Shown here piece by piece: positions 49,752 to 63,276 of a stretch of 64,000 nt of DNA. Location of the stretch: the NCBI GenBank assembly GCA_026874595.1, contig CM049314.1, positions 58,020,300 through 58,084,299 on the forward strand, written 5' to 3'. Positions within the stretch are counted from its first letter, which is position 1; every line of letters starts with the position of its first letter. The stretch is from Sipunculus nudus. Its lineage: Eukaryota > Annelida > Sipuncula > Golfingiida > Sipunculidae. The position numbers and the translations under genes were made by a program. The notes beneath the pieces are model-generated. The model ran no database searches, was not told the DNA's origin, and saw only the letters and a list, made by a program, of their open reading frames with translations.

Positions 49752-52700
49752 TTATAGCTGCGCGTGGGGACGTAAACAATCGTGAAACATCGTCGGTATT
49801 TGATTGTTTAAGAGGGTTATTATGAAGTAAATAGCTGCACAGAAAATGGTTACACTAAGCACAGCTGCTACGGATTTCACGATTATCCAGACTTTCCTGC
49901 CGTGTCCAGTATAATCTGAAATAACATAAGTGCAGGCACTTATAACAATAACATTTCAATATGTTCTGTTTGCTTCACAAACACTAAGGTGTTTGTCATA
50001 AATTGTGCATTATCAATGTATACTTATGGTTACATTAAACTATCATGGAAATTGTAGTCCGCCAATAGGTGTATTGTTTTTATAAGAATCAATTTGATAA
50101 ACATAGAAAGCGTCATATATGTATTCTGAGAACTAGAAATAAGATTTAAATAATGTACTCACGAATAGCAGGTTGATGATCGCTGTTTTCTTTTTTATTG
50201 ACAGCATCCCCTAAAGTAGAAAAATTATTTTGGCTAATTAACTAATCGTTAATTTCATCTGACATACCTCCAAGATGTACACAAATACCACCACTGTTTT
50301 GCACCATTTTTTTGTTTATGTTTTAATGTAAGTTATGTTAGTTATTGCTATTCGTGGATAGTCGAAGTAAGAATAAATTTAGGTTTAAATTTCTGTAAAC
50401 AGCTATATTATCACTATGACTAGCAAACAATACCTTTTCCTACAATCCATAAATGGAATTGTGTTTTAATGTTGTAGCCAGCTCCCTTCGATATTTCACA
50501 ACTGTACAATCCAGATTCATTCGAGTCTGCTTCATAAATACTCAGCACAAATCGGTCTTCATTTAATCTTGCTTGTAATGAAAATCGCCCTTGGCTGTAG
50601 TAAACTTCCCCATCAATGGGCGCCAGGCTTCCTCGATAAGACAAAATTGTGTCACCAGTATCTTCCCTCCTCCACACAATCGAATCGATGTGTGTGTACG
50701 ATGCGCCGTATACGCACAATACAGATGCTATATCAGTAGAATTCTTATAGATTTGGGAGCAATTCAGGCCATCGGCAACTAAAAAAGCAGAAAAAATCCA
50801 TGCAAGAAGAGAGTGAACACTTTGTTTAAAACAATAAAAAACTTTATTGTGTATTATAAATGACGTTAAGCCTGATTTGAAAGAGATTTGGGACTTGTGA
50901 ACTCCTTGATCATCTTGTTCATCGGATGGGGTATTTGTCATTGTTCTATTATGTTTTATTTGTATTATCCATTCAGCTGGAAACGCACGAAATTAATTAG
51001 AAAAAAGTGCTTCTTATCTTCAAAGATTGAGATATGGCACTAACGCGAGTAAATCAGAACATACCTTTAATAACCAATAGTTGGGTGAAGTCTTTCTCAA
51101 ACGATCCATGGCTGAACACTTCACAAATATATATCCCTGTATCGTTTTCCCAAAGGTTGGTAACAGTCAAAACTATAGTTCCATTGGGTTTGTGATATTC
51201 TACGTTAACCCTACCTTTCATTTTAGGAATATCTGAATGAGGCATTCCTTTGGATTGCTTGACTATATACGTATAAAGACCCCCTTCTTCTTTGGAGCCT
51301 TCTTGCTTGAACCACCATTTTATATAAACTATATTGCTGTGACTTGGTTCAATATTGCATATTAATTTCACATTTCCGCCGACGTGTTGGAATTTTTGAA
51401 AGTGACAATTCACACGTGTAACATCTGAAAATAAAGAGCACAAATATATATCTTTTTAACCCTATTAACTGTTCTCTATCTGTTGCAACCTGCCTCATCT
51501 TATTTCGATTCCCCTCTGCTTTTAGCGTAACTACTTTTCAGGGTAACAATAAATGCTCAACTGATATTAAATGTAACATGTTGGGTAGAAACATGATGGT
51601 TAATACAACGTCATATAATCTTATGACGGAATCATAAATTGACAAATGTTATGTATCTCACCAGCCTTGGACACTTTGTAGTAAATGTAGCCGCTTTTTT
51701 CTGCCCTTATACCATGTACTGTACACTCGTAAAGGCCAGAGTCTTCTGGTACAGTATTGTTGATATAGAGGGATATTTCTGCTTTTGCCTGCGCGTATTG
51801 CATAGACACCCTCACACTCAAACCATTAAAATCACTATGCGGTATACCTTGTCTCTCTTGGGAAGTGTAGGTGTAGATGCCAAATATCTCGTCAGTATCA
51901 TTTGATTGTTTGTACCACCATTTTATATATACTATATCAGCTTCTTTTGGTTTATAGATGCACGATAGACTACCTTGTAATCCTTCAGAGTAGTCTATTG
52001 TTATAGATGATGGGTTACATATAACTGTATCAATACCTGCAAGGCAAAATGATGGAAATTTTAATAAATTTGTTCATAATCCGGTCATAAATTCCCATTA
52101 TTCTTGTATTGTGTGTGCTTCTGTTATATTAATATCGTAACGTTCTTTACATTTCATTGTCTTAGTTCATTAAGAGAACATGGTCTTTAAATCCTAGGGA
52201 TATGCATGTTGAAGGTGACTGTGAACACACAAAAAATGTGAATTTGTGAAAAAGATTCCATATAAATATATACTTTAGTAAATTAAACTTATGCGGAGAA
52301 AAAAATGGCAATTTTTGCACTTAATTTCTTTTATGCTTTCATATTTCGTTACGGGGTATACAAAGGTAAGCAACTAGACAAATGGTGGTCAAATTAGATG
52401 CACTTAAGTGTTTATACTTGCTTGTTGACTGGACGCTGTACACAATAAAATCCCTTTGTATCTGCGACTTAGAGTAAGCTTCACATATATACATTCCTGA
52501 GTCACTGGGTTGAGTTTTATTTATAAATAAATGTATTTTCCCGCGATCTCTATCGTACAAAAACGATGTTCTGTTTTGCAGATATTGCACATCCGAATGT
52601 GATCTTCCTCTTCCCTTGGTTAAAATATAAGTATAAACACCTTTTTCCTCCGAATAATTTTCAGGTTTATACCACCATTTAATGTAAATGATATTGGCTT

Positions 52701-53261
52701 CGAGTGGCGTTATAGTGCATGATACACTCGAGTTACTCTCCATTTTGGTAGTTTGCACAAGTGTGTCCGATTTTATGGTGAAACCACCTGTAGCAAGGAA
52801 GAAAAACGGCATTATAAATATAAATATTGGAACTAGAAAAAAAGTTATCAATGCAGCCAGAACTATTTTAAAGATTTATTTAAGAAAATGTGTACGCCGG
52901 AACCTTCTGGTGTCACAAACCAGTGGTGAAAATGAAGGATTTATAGTTTGACTTATTTAGTTTGTTCTCTGATATAGAGGATAAACGTGTTAAATGTGTT
53001 GAATTTATTCTTGAGTAGCGCAACCATGATGCCAGCTGTGGGTGGTTTAAAGTTGTTTATAAGAATCCATGAACACCAATGGACTGTGTTTTTTGTCAAG
53101 TTTGATTGACGGAGTATTAATTAATAAGAAAGCCGCTGCGAGTTTCACGTTAATCGAGAACCCGAGCAAAGCATAATTAATTAGTGTTTGTACATATTCC
53201 GCAATATGTTAGGCCTTTTTCTGATGCCACCTGCTGTATGTCAATTAAGGAAGTAACCCAC

Positions 53262-53336
<75 letters not shown>

Positions 53337-56300
53337 GACTTGTAAAAATTGCCCAATATAAAATCATACATTGGAATGTTTGTTATGAGCATTTGTTTCT
53401 TCCGTTCAGGCAGAATAATCACGTATTGTGTGTCGAGTCCGGGCGAACTGAGCCAGCTGATTACGAAAGTTGTGCGTGGCATGGATTTGTGAATAAACCA
53501 AAAATGGTCACCGATCACCGAGGACTGAGGGCGCACAAGTCCGCAAGAAGACCTGTCAGACACCAGAGTGCAACACATCGTGTGGAAACTCCAGATATCC
53601 TAGTTATCCTTTTTTATTTTGGTTTAGAGTAGGTCACATTTTTATTATAATGGAGGAACATATTAAAGATGCGTGTCTTATATCATGATTTCTGTCCTTG
53701 AACGACGAGCGTATCCAGAGAGACAGACGATGTATTATATATGATATATACTGTGAACGTGAAGTCCACGATTTATGAGTGCATATGACTATAGTCAATG
53801 TAAAAACGAGAGCGTACACATCAGGGATTAGAGATCATGGTTCAGGCCGAGAAGCCGTGTTTACTGATTACAGAGGCGCATGGGTCGGAGTTCATAGTTC
53901 GCGTGAAAGAAAGTTTTCGTGTACATGTACTTTGACGCGTGTTCAAAGAACCATGTCAGGATATTTACTCAGGATCACATGACATAATTGAGGATTTATT
54001 GCTGTGACATTGCATTCTGTTGAGTTATTTATGGGTGGCTATGTACAGTCGAAAAACATTGCAAGTACATCCTCTACATCTTTATTATTATATTTTAACT
54101 GCCTAAAGCACTGACTAGGAATTATTTGCCTTAATGTGTATCAGCCAGGAACACCTCAGTACTTATCCATTTAATACCTGAAAAACTAACTGGAAGGTAT
54201 GCACAAAAAGGGTCAGGGAATCTAGATAGAGTTGTGGTTCTTACGTGCACTGGAGTTATTAAATGGCATACTCATTTGATATAATGATTTTTTATGAATA
54301 TGCATCTGACGCATCAACATAAAAGAAACAAAAAAAACAGTCGAATAAAGACAAACAGACATATCCGCCATCACATTAATATGTTACAAAAGAAAGATTG
54401 TCCAGTGGGTCAAAAGTTCTGATTTGATTTAAACGTTGCCTAAAGGTTCTGTACAATTTACAAATGCACCATTTGCCATTATTGTTAAAGTCCACCGAGT
54501 CCCGTATCAAGTCATTTGTTACTGTTTCTGACTATAAGAAGTGTTAGGCTTTGCTTATTTCATTCTAAAGCACTTACAGCACAGAATAGATTTAATGCAT
54601 GACATTCGTTGAACATATTACATACAAAAATAGGATATTGGTGCTGCTATGTGATACCTTAATTTTATCTTGGTTAACTTCAGTAAAAATTAATTAATGT
54701 GGGCAATAATGGAAATTTCTTAAGAATCATTGATACCGAGGTCAGCATTTAAGTTTAACATAGTGGCAAAGATATGAAACGTCAGACTTGCATCATGTCT
54801 TTAATACGCATTGATCAATCGCTGAATACTGTGCAGCAGAGGAAAACATCTCAACTAGGATTACTAAGAACAATTTCTTTCTTAGCTTTCATTTTTATCA
54901 CTAAGGAACGAATTGACACATCTTCTTCTATATAATTAATACGGAGTTGGTTTTTTTCTATACCACGGTTTACCTGCTTCCGTTATAATTTGACTCTCCA
55001 AATTCGGCAGATGTATCGGTTGGGCGCTGTTCTAGGACAAGTTTGTTTCATTTTCGGGATTATGCCCTATTAAGCAGAATAATTAATAATTTTAATATTT
55101 ACCCATTAGATGCCCCTATTTCTTTTGTGCTGCAAGGTCCTCCACGCTCCTTTTTTTCAGGAGGCGCCTCGGAGATTTTCGAATTCACTGGCCTGTTAAG
55201 ACCGTGGCCAGAGCGCATGTCCTGCCCAAAAATGGTACCCCGCTCTTTTATGGCACCGCTGCTCTTGGCCAATCATAGAGACGGGCGTACAACGCCATCT
55301 TATTTACTCCCGGTGGATTGGTTCCAACTCAAGTATGTATAATATATGATAAAAATAAACATGTTTGCTCAAAGGAGTTACCAAAAGTTGGCTGTACATT
55401 AAGTGTGACATTAATGATTAGATTAATAGATATTAATAATAAATCACTGCTACGTTCAGTGGAATATCAAAGATTCAATATATCGTATTATCTTTACATC
55501 CATCATTCAATTTTTGTGCAACAACTCATTTTTAATATTTGACAACTAAAAATAACTATAGAAAGTTATTTTATAAGAAATCTTCACGGATAATCAACAA
55601 GAATTGCGTGAACGTCCATGACAACAGGTATGAACGTGCATAATGGAGTTGGAACCAGTCTACAGGCAAGTCAGGAGTTGCAACTGGGAGTACTTAAGAT
55701 GGCGTTGTACGCCTGTCTCTATGCTTGGCTGAGGGCCAAAATAGAGCAGGGTACCAGTCTATACGCGGTCACGCCGGTCCACTTTAAACCACATTGATTC
55801 CCTTTATCCAATGTAACGCCTCTAAAGGAATTTTCTCTTTCAAAAGGAAGAGGTTTTAATCCAAAGACAACATGACTCCGCCTTTAATGCCAGTGCTTTT
55901 CAGTTTGGCCAACATGTTGGGCACTGAGTTCAGTGATGTGACCACCGTTTGACAATTATTAGCTCAGCTGACTGTAAGTCATCTATGCTATAGCGATTAC
56001 CCTTCGTCCGGTGTCCGTCCGGCTGTCCGGCCGCCCGTAAGTTAACAGGGCACAAATCGTAACTGTTAGATCTACTGTACATCAAGGGATGTCCTGGGCA
56101 AATCTCCTTGGAAAACCGAATTAGGTCATGGTGACCTACATTTTGTGACACGATTGTGTGAAAACACGATTTTGAGCACCAAGACAGTCAGACGGGGCAC
56201 AAATTATATCCATAAGGCCAAGAAACCTCTAACCTCACATATGGGAGACCCTAGGCAAATGTCCTTTGAAACCTGAAACTAGGTCATTGTGAAATATATT

Positions 56301-58671
56301 CTGCAACCTATAGGGTAAAGATGTCATATGAGCACCCTGAATGTCAAATAGGCTAAAGTCGTATCTGGGAGGTCTAGAACCTTCTATCACAAATTTCTGG
56401 CAGTTTCTAGGCAAATCTCCTTGGAAACCTGAAATTAGGTCATGGTGACCTATATTTTATGACCTTCGGGCCGTAAACAAGGGATTTTAGCATCAGAAAG
56501 TCAGACAGGACACAGATTGAATCGATAAGGCCTTGAATCCTAGAACAGGTTATTTAGGGAGGTCCTAGCCAAATCTCCTTGGAAACCTAAAATTAGGTCA
56601 TGGTGACCAATATTTTTGTGACGTACAGGCCGAAGACATGATTTCGAGCACCCTGAATGTCAGATGGGGACAAATCGTATATGTGAGACCTAGAATCTTC
56701 TAACCCAATATCCTTTGAGTTTCTAAGAAAATCTCCTTGGAAACCTGAAATTACTTCATGGTGACCTATATTTTGTGACATACAGGCCGAATACATCATT
56801 TCGAGCACCCTTAATGTCAGAAGGGGACAAATCGTATAAATGTGGCCTAGAATCTTCTAACTCAATATCCTTGGAGTTTCTTGCTAAGTCTCCTTGGAAA
56901 CCTGAAATTAGGTCATGGTCACCTATATTTTGTGAACTACGGGCCGAAAACATGATTTTGAGCACCCAGACAGTCAGATGGGGCACAAATTGTATCCATC
57001 AGGCCTAGAAACTTCTAACCTGAGTTTTCTGGAGATCCTGGGGAAATGTCCTTTGAAATCTAAGCTAGGTCACTGTGACCTATATTCTGCGACCTATAGG
57101 GAAAAGTTGTCAAAAGAACACCCTGAATGGCAGATTGGGACAATTCGTATCTGTGAGGCCTAGAATCTTCTAACACAAAATTCTGGCAGTTTCTAGGCAA
57201 ATCTCCTTTGAAACCTGAAATTATTTCATGATGACCTATATTTTATGACCTTCGGGTCGAAAACAAGGGTTTTAAGCATCAATAAGTCAGACAGGACACG
57301 AATTGAATCGATAAGGCCTAGAATCCTCCAACGGGACGTTTAGGGAGGTCCTAGGCAGATCTCCTTGGAAACCTGAAATTAGTTCATGGTGACCTATATC
57401 TTGTGACATACAATTCGAATACATGATTTCGAGCACCCCGAATGTCAGATTGGGACAAATCGTATATGTGAAGCCCAGAATCTTCTTACTCCATATCCTT
57501 GGAGTTTCTGTGCAAATCTCCTTGGAAACCTGAAATTAGGTCATGGTGACCTATATTTTGTGATATACAGGCCGAATACATCATTTCGAGCACCCGGAAT
57601 GTCAGATGGGGACAAATCGTATATATGAAGCCTTGAATCTTCTAACTCAATATCCTTGGACACAGGGCACAAATTGTATCCATTAGGCCTAGAATCTAAT
57701 AACATAAAATTCAGGGAGGTCCTAGTAAAGTTTCCTTGGAAACGTGAAATTAGGTCATAGTGACCTATATTTTGTGACATGCATGCCGAATACATCATTT
57801 CGAGCACCCTAAATGTCAGATGGGGACAAGTCGTATATATGAGGCCTAGACTCTTCTATGACATTCAGATCTGACAATTACAGTACTTAAACCAACAATT
57901 TAATACTGTTGGAATATATTTTCTGGGCCTATCTTTTTCACATTAGCAGCTTAACGTTTCGTGTACAAGAGATTTCCACGATATATGATCGTGTACACTT
58001 ATAACGCATGCGTCTGTTGACATGCCTTAGACTATACCCTCAACTGACTACACTGAATAAACATCGTATTTCACGATGTCGCCTGAGCTTCAACTAATAC
58101 AAAGCATCTTTGATGTAATTTCACGGTAAAAGGCTTCTTTATACAATCGTTATATCCACGATATTTCCCAAGCAATGAAGCTGTCGGACTTATGTTGTTT
58201 ATCTGAAAAAAACTTATCACTTAAAAATTCGTACACCCTGTATATGTATCACGTCTCTTTTCAAATTTTTTTTTTGGGTGTGATTTCTGGAATAGAATAA
58301 CTTTTCGTTTTATGTTGATATTTTGGTGGAGGGTGTTCCTGGAGAATTCTAGCACAAGTAATCTTTATATCATATAAGTGAAATATATAACAAACGTTCC
58401 TGCAAAAACCTAAGGATTAAAATATGCGTCGTTTAGTTTCTATCAGCTGATTACATAAATATGCATAAGATAGAGCCGTGGATTTTCCACGGGAGTTGCT
58501 AGTATCATTTATTAAAGTCTCTATATTGGAACGTAAAAGGATTTAATAAATGAACCATTTTGGAAATGAATATACATATGCTTAACCTTGCTATAGTTCA
58601 AACGTACCTATAATGTCACTTTGTAGTAGAAGACAACATAAAAGAAACGTCACCAAGTAACTTCTATTCAT
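49752..58671 (-). CDS. Four-Ig-domain membrane receptor, short tail
   Basis: Minus-strand exons: signal peptide 58671-58608 (MNRSYLVTFLLCCLLLQSD, donor GTACGT), Ig1 52787 to about 52404, Ig2 52036-51662, Ig3 51424-51065, Ig4 50778-50434, linker 50210-50163, transmembrane and tail 49915-49752 (TAA). All junctions are phase 1. Each Ig exon has the V-set pattern: Cys, then Trp (YIKWWYK in Ig1 and Ig2, YIKWWFK in Ig3, SIVWRRE in Ig4), then D/ESGxYxCE. Ig1-3 also share YTY and HSD motifs, so they arose by tandem exon duplication. The membrane segment is VWIIVKSVAAVLSVTIFCAA and onward, and the tail of about 20 residues has no clear signalling motif. Weak points: the signal exon is 5.8 kb from Ig1, and the Ig1 donor is unclear. 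It is likely a cell-surface recognition receptor, about 579 residues in this model. Confidence 0.75.
50434..50778 (-). other. Membrane-proximal Ig4 exon of short-tail receptor
   Basis: This single exon encodes 115 residues with Cys in SVLCVYG, Trp in SIVWRRE and the NESGLYSCEI signature. It lacks the KWW and HSD motifs of the three membrane-distal domains, so it is the most divergent of the four. The acceptor TTTTTTAG and the donor AAG|GTATTG are both good. Confidence 0.8.
52404..52787 (-). other. Distal Ig1 exon with uncertain 3' splice end
   Basis: The acceptor CTACAG|GTGG and the V-set core (SVSCTI, IIYIKWWYK, PSDSGMYICE) are clear. The end is not. The best-looking donor (CAA|GTATAA, exon end 52418) leaves phase 2 and would hit a stop at once in Ig2. 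Phase-1 options are the weak AA|GTGCAT (end 52404) or T|GTATAC (end 52362). Either the weak site is used, the exon is skipped (the flanking exons remain in frame), or it is decaying. Confidence 0.6.
53264..53333. repeat. (TA)n microsatellite
   Basis: This TA run of about 70 bp lies in the long first intron of the short-tail receptor model. Confidence 0.95.
55215..55760. repeat. Inverted repeat with loop of about 310 bp
   Basis: The right part of the left arm (about 55220-55335) and the right arm (about 55640-55760) are reverse complements over long blocks. The clearest is AAGATGGCGTTGTACGCC, followed by TCTCTATG and a GGGTACCA word, with GAGTTGGAACCA at the loop side. The arms have diverged and the right one carries a small insertion. 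Confidence 0.7.
55955..57865 (+). repeat. Dispersed mosaic repeat, third copy (longest)
   Basis: It starts with TTAGCTCAGCTGACTGTAAG and GATTACCCTTCGTCCGG, the same terminus seen inverted at 6.12-6.18 kb. About ten degenerate units of 170-190 bp follow, each with CTCCTTGGAAACCTGAAATT, AGGTCATGGTGACCTATATT and a GAGCACCCTGAATGTCAG word. It lies inside the first intron of the short-tail receptor model. The AGGTCATGGTGACCT block is a near-perfect palindrome in every unit. Confidence 0.8.
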
Positions 58672-60234
58672 GAAATCGTCACCTCGTCTGAAAAAAAATA
58701 AATATTTTAGATTTTATCCTAAACATGCATGGACGATTTTTGTTGTCGTCTCTATAACATATGAGGTGTATGATGTTCAGATTGTACAGAAAACATGAAA
58801 AAACAGAGGTATTTAATGCACATGCAGATTGTACAAAGAATTATCGCATGTGCTAAACCATGTTTGGAAATACCCTCGTTTTCGGTGATATTTACGGCGG
58901 AGGCATATTCCATACCTCAGAAATATCAAACTCGAGAGAGATATTTTATTCTGAATATGTTTTTTCAGATCTATTTGTAGGATAACAGTGGTTCAACGTA
59001 TGGACACCATTCGATTAATAGGTATACCCTTCTTTTTCAGTAAAAGGTTATTATATATATTTAATTTAACGTTTCCAGTTTCCCATATCTCACAAATATA
59101 CCAGAACTGATTATATACACAAAATTATTATCATTTAACTTTTCAGTATCCCGTATTTTTCAAATATACCAGAATTGGTTACATAAACAAAATTAATGTG
59201 TTTATGGTCTCACTACAAATTGTTCTGTCTGAAATAACTGCAAGTCACCTGGTAAAGAACTATTTCGATTAATCTTGGCCACATATAAACTATCCCCTCA
59301 AAGTGAAGTGCGCTTTAGGTATATATAATTCAATTCAAGATTAAAACCTTGAATGAACTGTTTCATTTCATTTGTTCAAACGACCGACAGAGGGAGTTAC
59401 TGGCTGGCTACTTATTCCTACCTTGATCTTGGCGAATTCATTTGTAGTGCAACAAATAAATCTTGACATGCAGCCACCAGAAAATAATCCTAGTTACTAA
59501 AGTGAAAGTTTGAACTGGCAGAAATTCGATCGTGCTGACCAGTCTCAGAATGAAGTTGCGTCCCCTTCAATTACGGAACAGCAATGAACATTACTCAGTG
59601 TTTGTGTATTCGTCCTTTCGCGCGAGGTCCCCACTGTTATAAATAGCATGAAGCTTCTATAGGGATCGAAAAAGAGTAGTTGAGTAAACACGTTTTACAG
59701 GTTCGAGTCGATTTGCAGGTCATGATCTTCTTCTTAATCAAAGGCGACACGTTAAACATGGCACTGCGCTTGATACGTAGCAAAACAATTAAGCGTACAT
59801 AATGGCATATTTTTTTAGGTAGGCGTATCTAGGTTCTCAGGGTTGTTTTCCTGCATTATTTACGCCTTATCTACCCATGAATGATCTACTGTATTAAACT
59901 GATTGGATATACGTACATAGTATGAGTATGTCAGGAAGAAACTGTCGGCTCTCTCCTAATAAATAAGATTTATCCTGTGTATGGGCGTTATTTGAGAATA
60001 CAAACAGACGCAGGTAGGTTTCTTAAACAAAGTCGATTTGACAGCGATTGTTAAGTAGCAAACATAAGCCTCAATGTTTCTATTTAAGCTTGTTTAGTTT
60101 ATGTATAAGTTAAACAATCAAGTTATGATGGCATGAGAAAACACGGACGCAGTTTTATAGCATTTAAAGAAATTGCTGTTTATTTGGGCTTAAATTATAT
60201 GTTGCCTCTTTGCAGATATTGCTACAAATCCACA
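58672..60234. promoter_or_regulatory. Shared upstream region of divergent receptor pair
   Basis: This 1.56-kb gap separates the start codons of two oppositely oriented Ig-receptor genes, so it should hold both promoters. No gene is seen in it. An AAAAGGTTATT block and a CAGTATCCCGTATTTTTCAA block with their near copies (about 59041-59180) form a short imperfect direct repeat. Transcription starts cannot be placed from sequence alone. A TGCAG at 60211-60215 could be an acceptor for a 5' untranslated exon of the plus-strand gene. Confidence 0.45.
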
Positions 60235-62956
60235 ATGTTTACAGGCGTTGTTCGTGTTGTGTTAATTTCATTTATTTTCATTACTGTAAACGGTAAGTAG
60301 GAGTTTCAATTAGGCCATGCACCCAGCACCTTAATTTAATGTGGGCTATAAGTAATTGAAATTATTTTGATAGCTTAAACTAAGTTGTGAATATATGCGT
60401 GAAAAGAGAACCGATACGTACAGGCGGTTTGAATAAGATATACATTACAAAACTAAAATCTGGGTTTCGTTTGCTATGATGATATTTATTTCTCAGGCTC
60501 TGATGTCTTACCGTTGAGATTCAAGGTAGAAGAGTTGTCAAAACCGCCCTGTGTTGAGTTTAGGTGTTTTTTCGACGATGCCAGCTCCGATGTAACAGAA
60601 ATAACTTTTTGGTACAAACCACATTACCCAACTGCCAACAAATTAATCCTTTACCAATGGATAGCTGAAACAAACAAAGAAAATATCTCTGATCCCATAG
60701 AGCAAAGAAGAGTGACGGTATCGGTTGACTATGACAAAAAAGTGGCATTACTTTCCATCATCTATCCAGTGCTTCATGATAGCGGGACTTACTATTGTGA
60801 AATGACTTTTACTTCTGAGAAACGCAGTTCATTAGCGGTTGATTACTGGCGTAGCAATACAGGTACCATTTTACAAGTGTTATATTGCGACCGTGCTAAA
60901 ATCTCTTCTTTAAGTACTGTTCGCATTCGATAAATCTATGTTTTTGGTTGTCAACAAACATTCATTTTTCCTGCATACATTCCATATATATTCCAGATGT
61001 TGAAAGTGTCCGTTGCGACTCGGTTGAACCGGTTTATGGGAAAATAGGAGTAATGTCATGTTTCTACTTCCCCATTTATTCCTCGCCTTCTGTTATAATA
61101 TGGAATCGGCTTGTCGCTGGCGTCAAGATAGAAATATATAAATACTCCTTTCTACATGCCAGGGGACAAATTGATGAGGAATTACCTTTGCTTCATGATC
61201 GGGTATCACACGAGCTGGACCTTCGCGGTGGAAAAACATCTCTGAGGATCGCGAATACTGGCCTGCTTGATACTGGGCTTTACACAATTGAAGTGTTGTC
61301 AAGATTCTCTAGTGTGACAGAGGATATACATTATTCTGTAGAAGGTTTAAAGTATTTCCATTATAATAAAATTATAACAAGGAAAAGCACCAGCAAACTA
61401 TTTCAGAGATTTAATAAGCCTGCATAAAAATCATTATCATTTTTAGTGTATTCAAACCATAAAAGTCTCGAAAAATTCTTTCTTTTTCATAGATTATTTA
61501 TTTAATTTTACAGATCTTGGCGCTTTGCAGTTGACGGTTTCATCTAATGCGAAGTGTTGTTTAACCATTTCTGGCGACTACCATTTCGAAGCATTTTCTG
61601 TCAATCGAATCGAATGGTATCTGATGGAGTGCGAAAAAGAATCTCTAATACTTACGCATGATGTGCTGGATGATACGACGCGGGTTAATCGTCCTGATGT
61701 GAGTCACTTCTTCAACAACAGAACCGGACGTTTTTATCTGATCTGGAAAGATAGCAAAATTCTACCATTAGTATTGCGATTTAACATGACCACCACGGTT
61801 GGGCCCCTGCAGACCGACATTTCAGTCCAGTATATCGGTAAGGAATTAGTATCCTCTACAGTATTACTTTGTTATGAACTCTTTCACTATATATATGCGT
61901 TTGTGTGTGTCTGTGTGTTGTTCTATATATTTTACATATATTCTTACAATAACAAAATCAATATATTTTATCACTCTTACTATCCATGTAAAAAATGTAT
62001 AAATGTTCTCCTCTGTTCCATCAATTTGGTTTATTACCAGAGGGTATCGAACAAAGTGTGAAGCCTATTATTAATATATGGCCTGAGCCTGTCGCAGGGG
62101 ATGATGCAAAAACGGTGTGTCGACGGATGTGTTCAGTTCTTCCAGACGTGTCGTCCCTTTACATTAAAAAACACATCGTCAATTGGATGAAATCTTCAAA
62201 TTTAGATGAAGTTTGGATATCAACAGGTATCAATTTATCTATAGTTGATCCAGATCACGTCTATGCTGCTGATGTTTTTTATACGACGAAAATGTTTTAT
62301 TTTTTTTTACATTTCAAACATTCTAGATTTTTAAAAACTAGATTTATGCGTAACATTAAAATAACGTAATAAAACCAGTGACTCACCCATATATGTATGG
62401 ATGATGCAGATAATAGAGCCAGGTATTGTCACTTGTTCGAATGTAGTGGTTCGATGCCACACTTTTTTTTATAATTCCAGAAAACTCCACGATTGTATCC
62501 ATTGGCAAAATGAGGACACGAAAAAAATGCTTTGTTATTCATCAAAACGATCCAATTCCAAAGGAAAAGCATTGTATTGAAAAGACGCAGTTGATTTGCA
62601 TAAATCTGAAACGTAAGCAACCCTTGCACTTGACCGCATATGTCAAGGCTAATTGCATACGGTTTACACTAAAATAGGTATATATGTAAGCTACTATTAA
62701 TGCAAATCGGATGAACTCCAACGCGAGCTTCTGTAAAGTTATTATTCTCAGATTTAACTCATATAAAAATATGTCGTATCCGGTAAATAAAATGCTCTTG
62801 CATATATTCAAGCAACATATGTTAATTAAAACTTCTGTTATGCAGATAGTGAAATTCCACAGGGAAACAATCAAGGGGGATTATCCACTAATAAAGGTTG
62901 GTCTAACTTCTTTTCTTGAAGCCGCAAGACACAAATATAACATGCAAGGCTCTTTT

Positions 62957-63022
<66 letters not shown>

Positions 63023-63228
63023 TTTCCTTTCATCACAGAGAGAATTTGGTTTTCAATCATTTTGCCACTGGTTTGTGGGATTCTTTTCGCCACACTTCTT
63101 TCATGGACTATAAGGCGACGCTTGCTTTCAAACAAAAAGGAGTACTTTCGTCGGCCATGGGATAATGTTAAAAAGAAAGACACGGCCGAATTTTTAATGA
63201 TGGTATGTTTCTTGTATTTTTTATATCG

Positions 63229-63276
<48 letters not shown>

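Noticed and set aside
53177-53578. 133-residue minus-strand frame upstream of the Ig exons
   Set aside because: It is largely the TA microsatellite, with no signal peptide or Ig motif.
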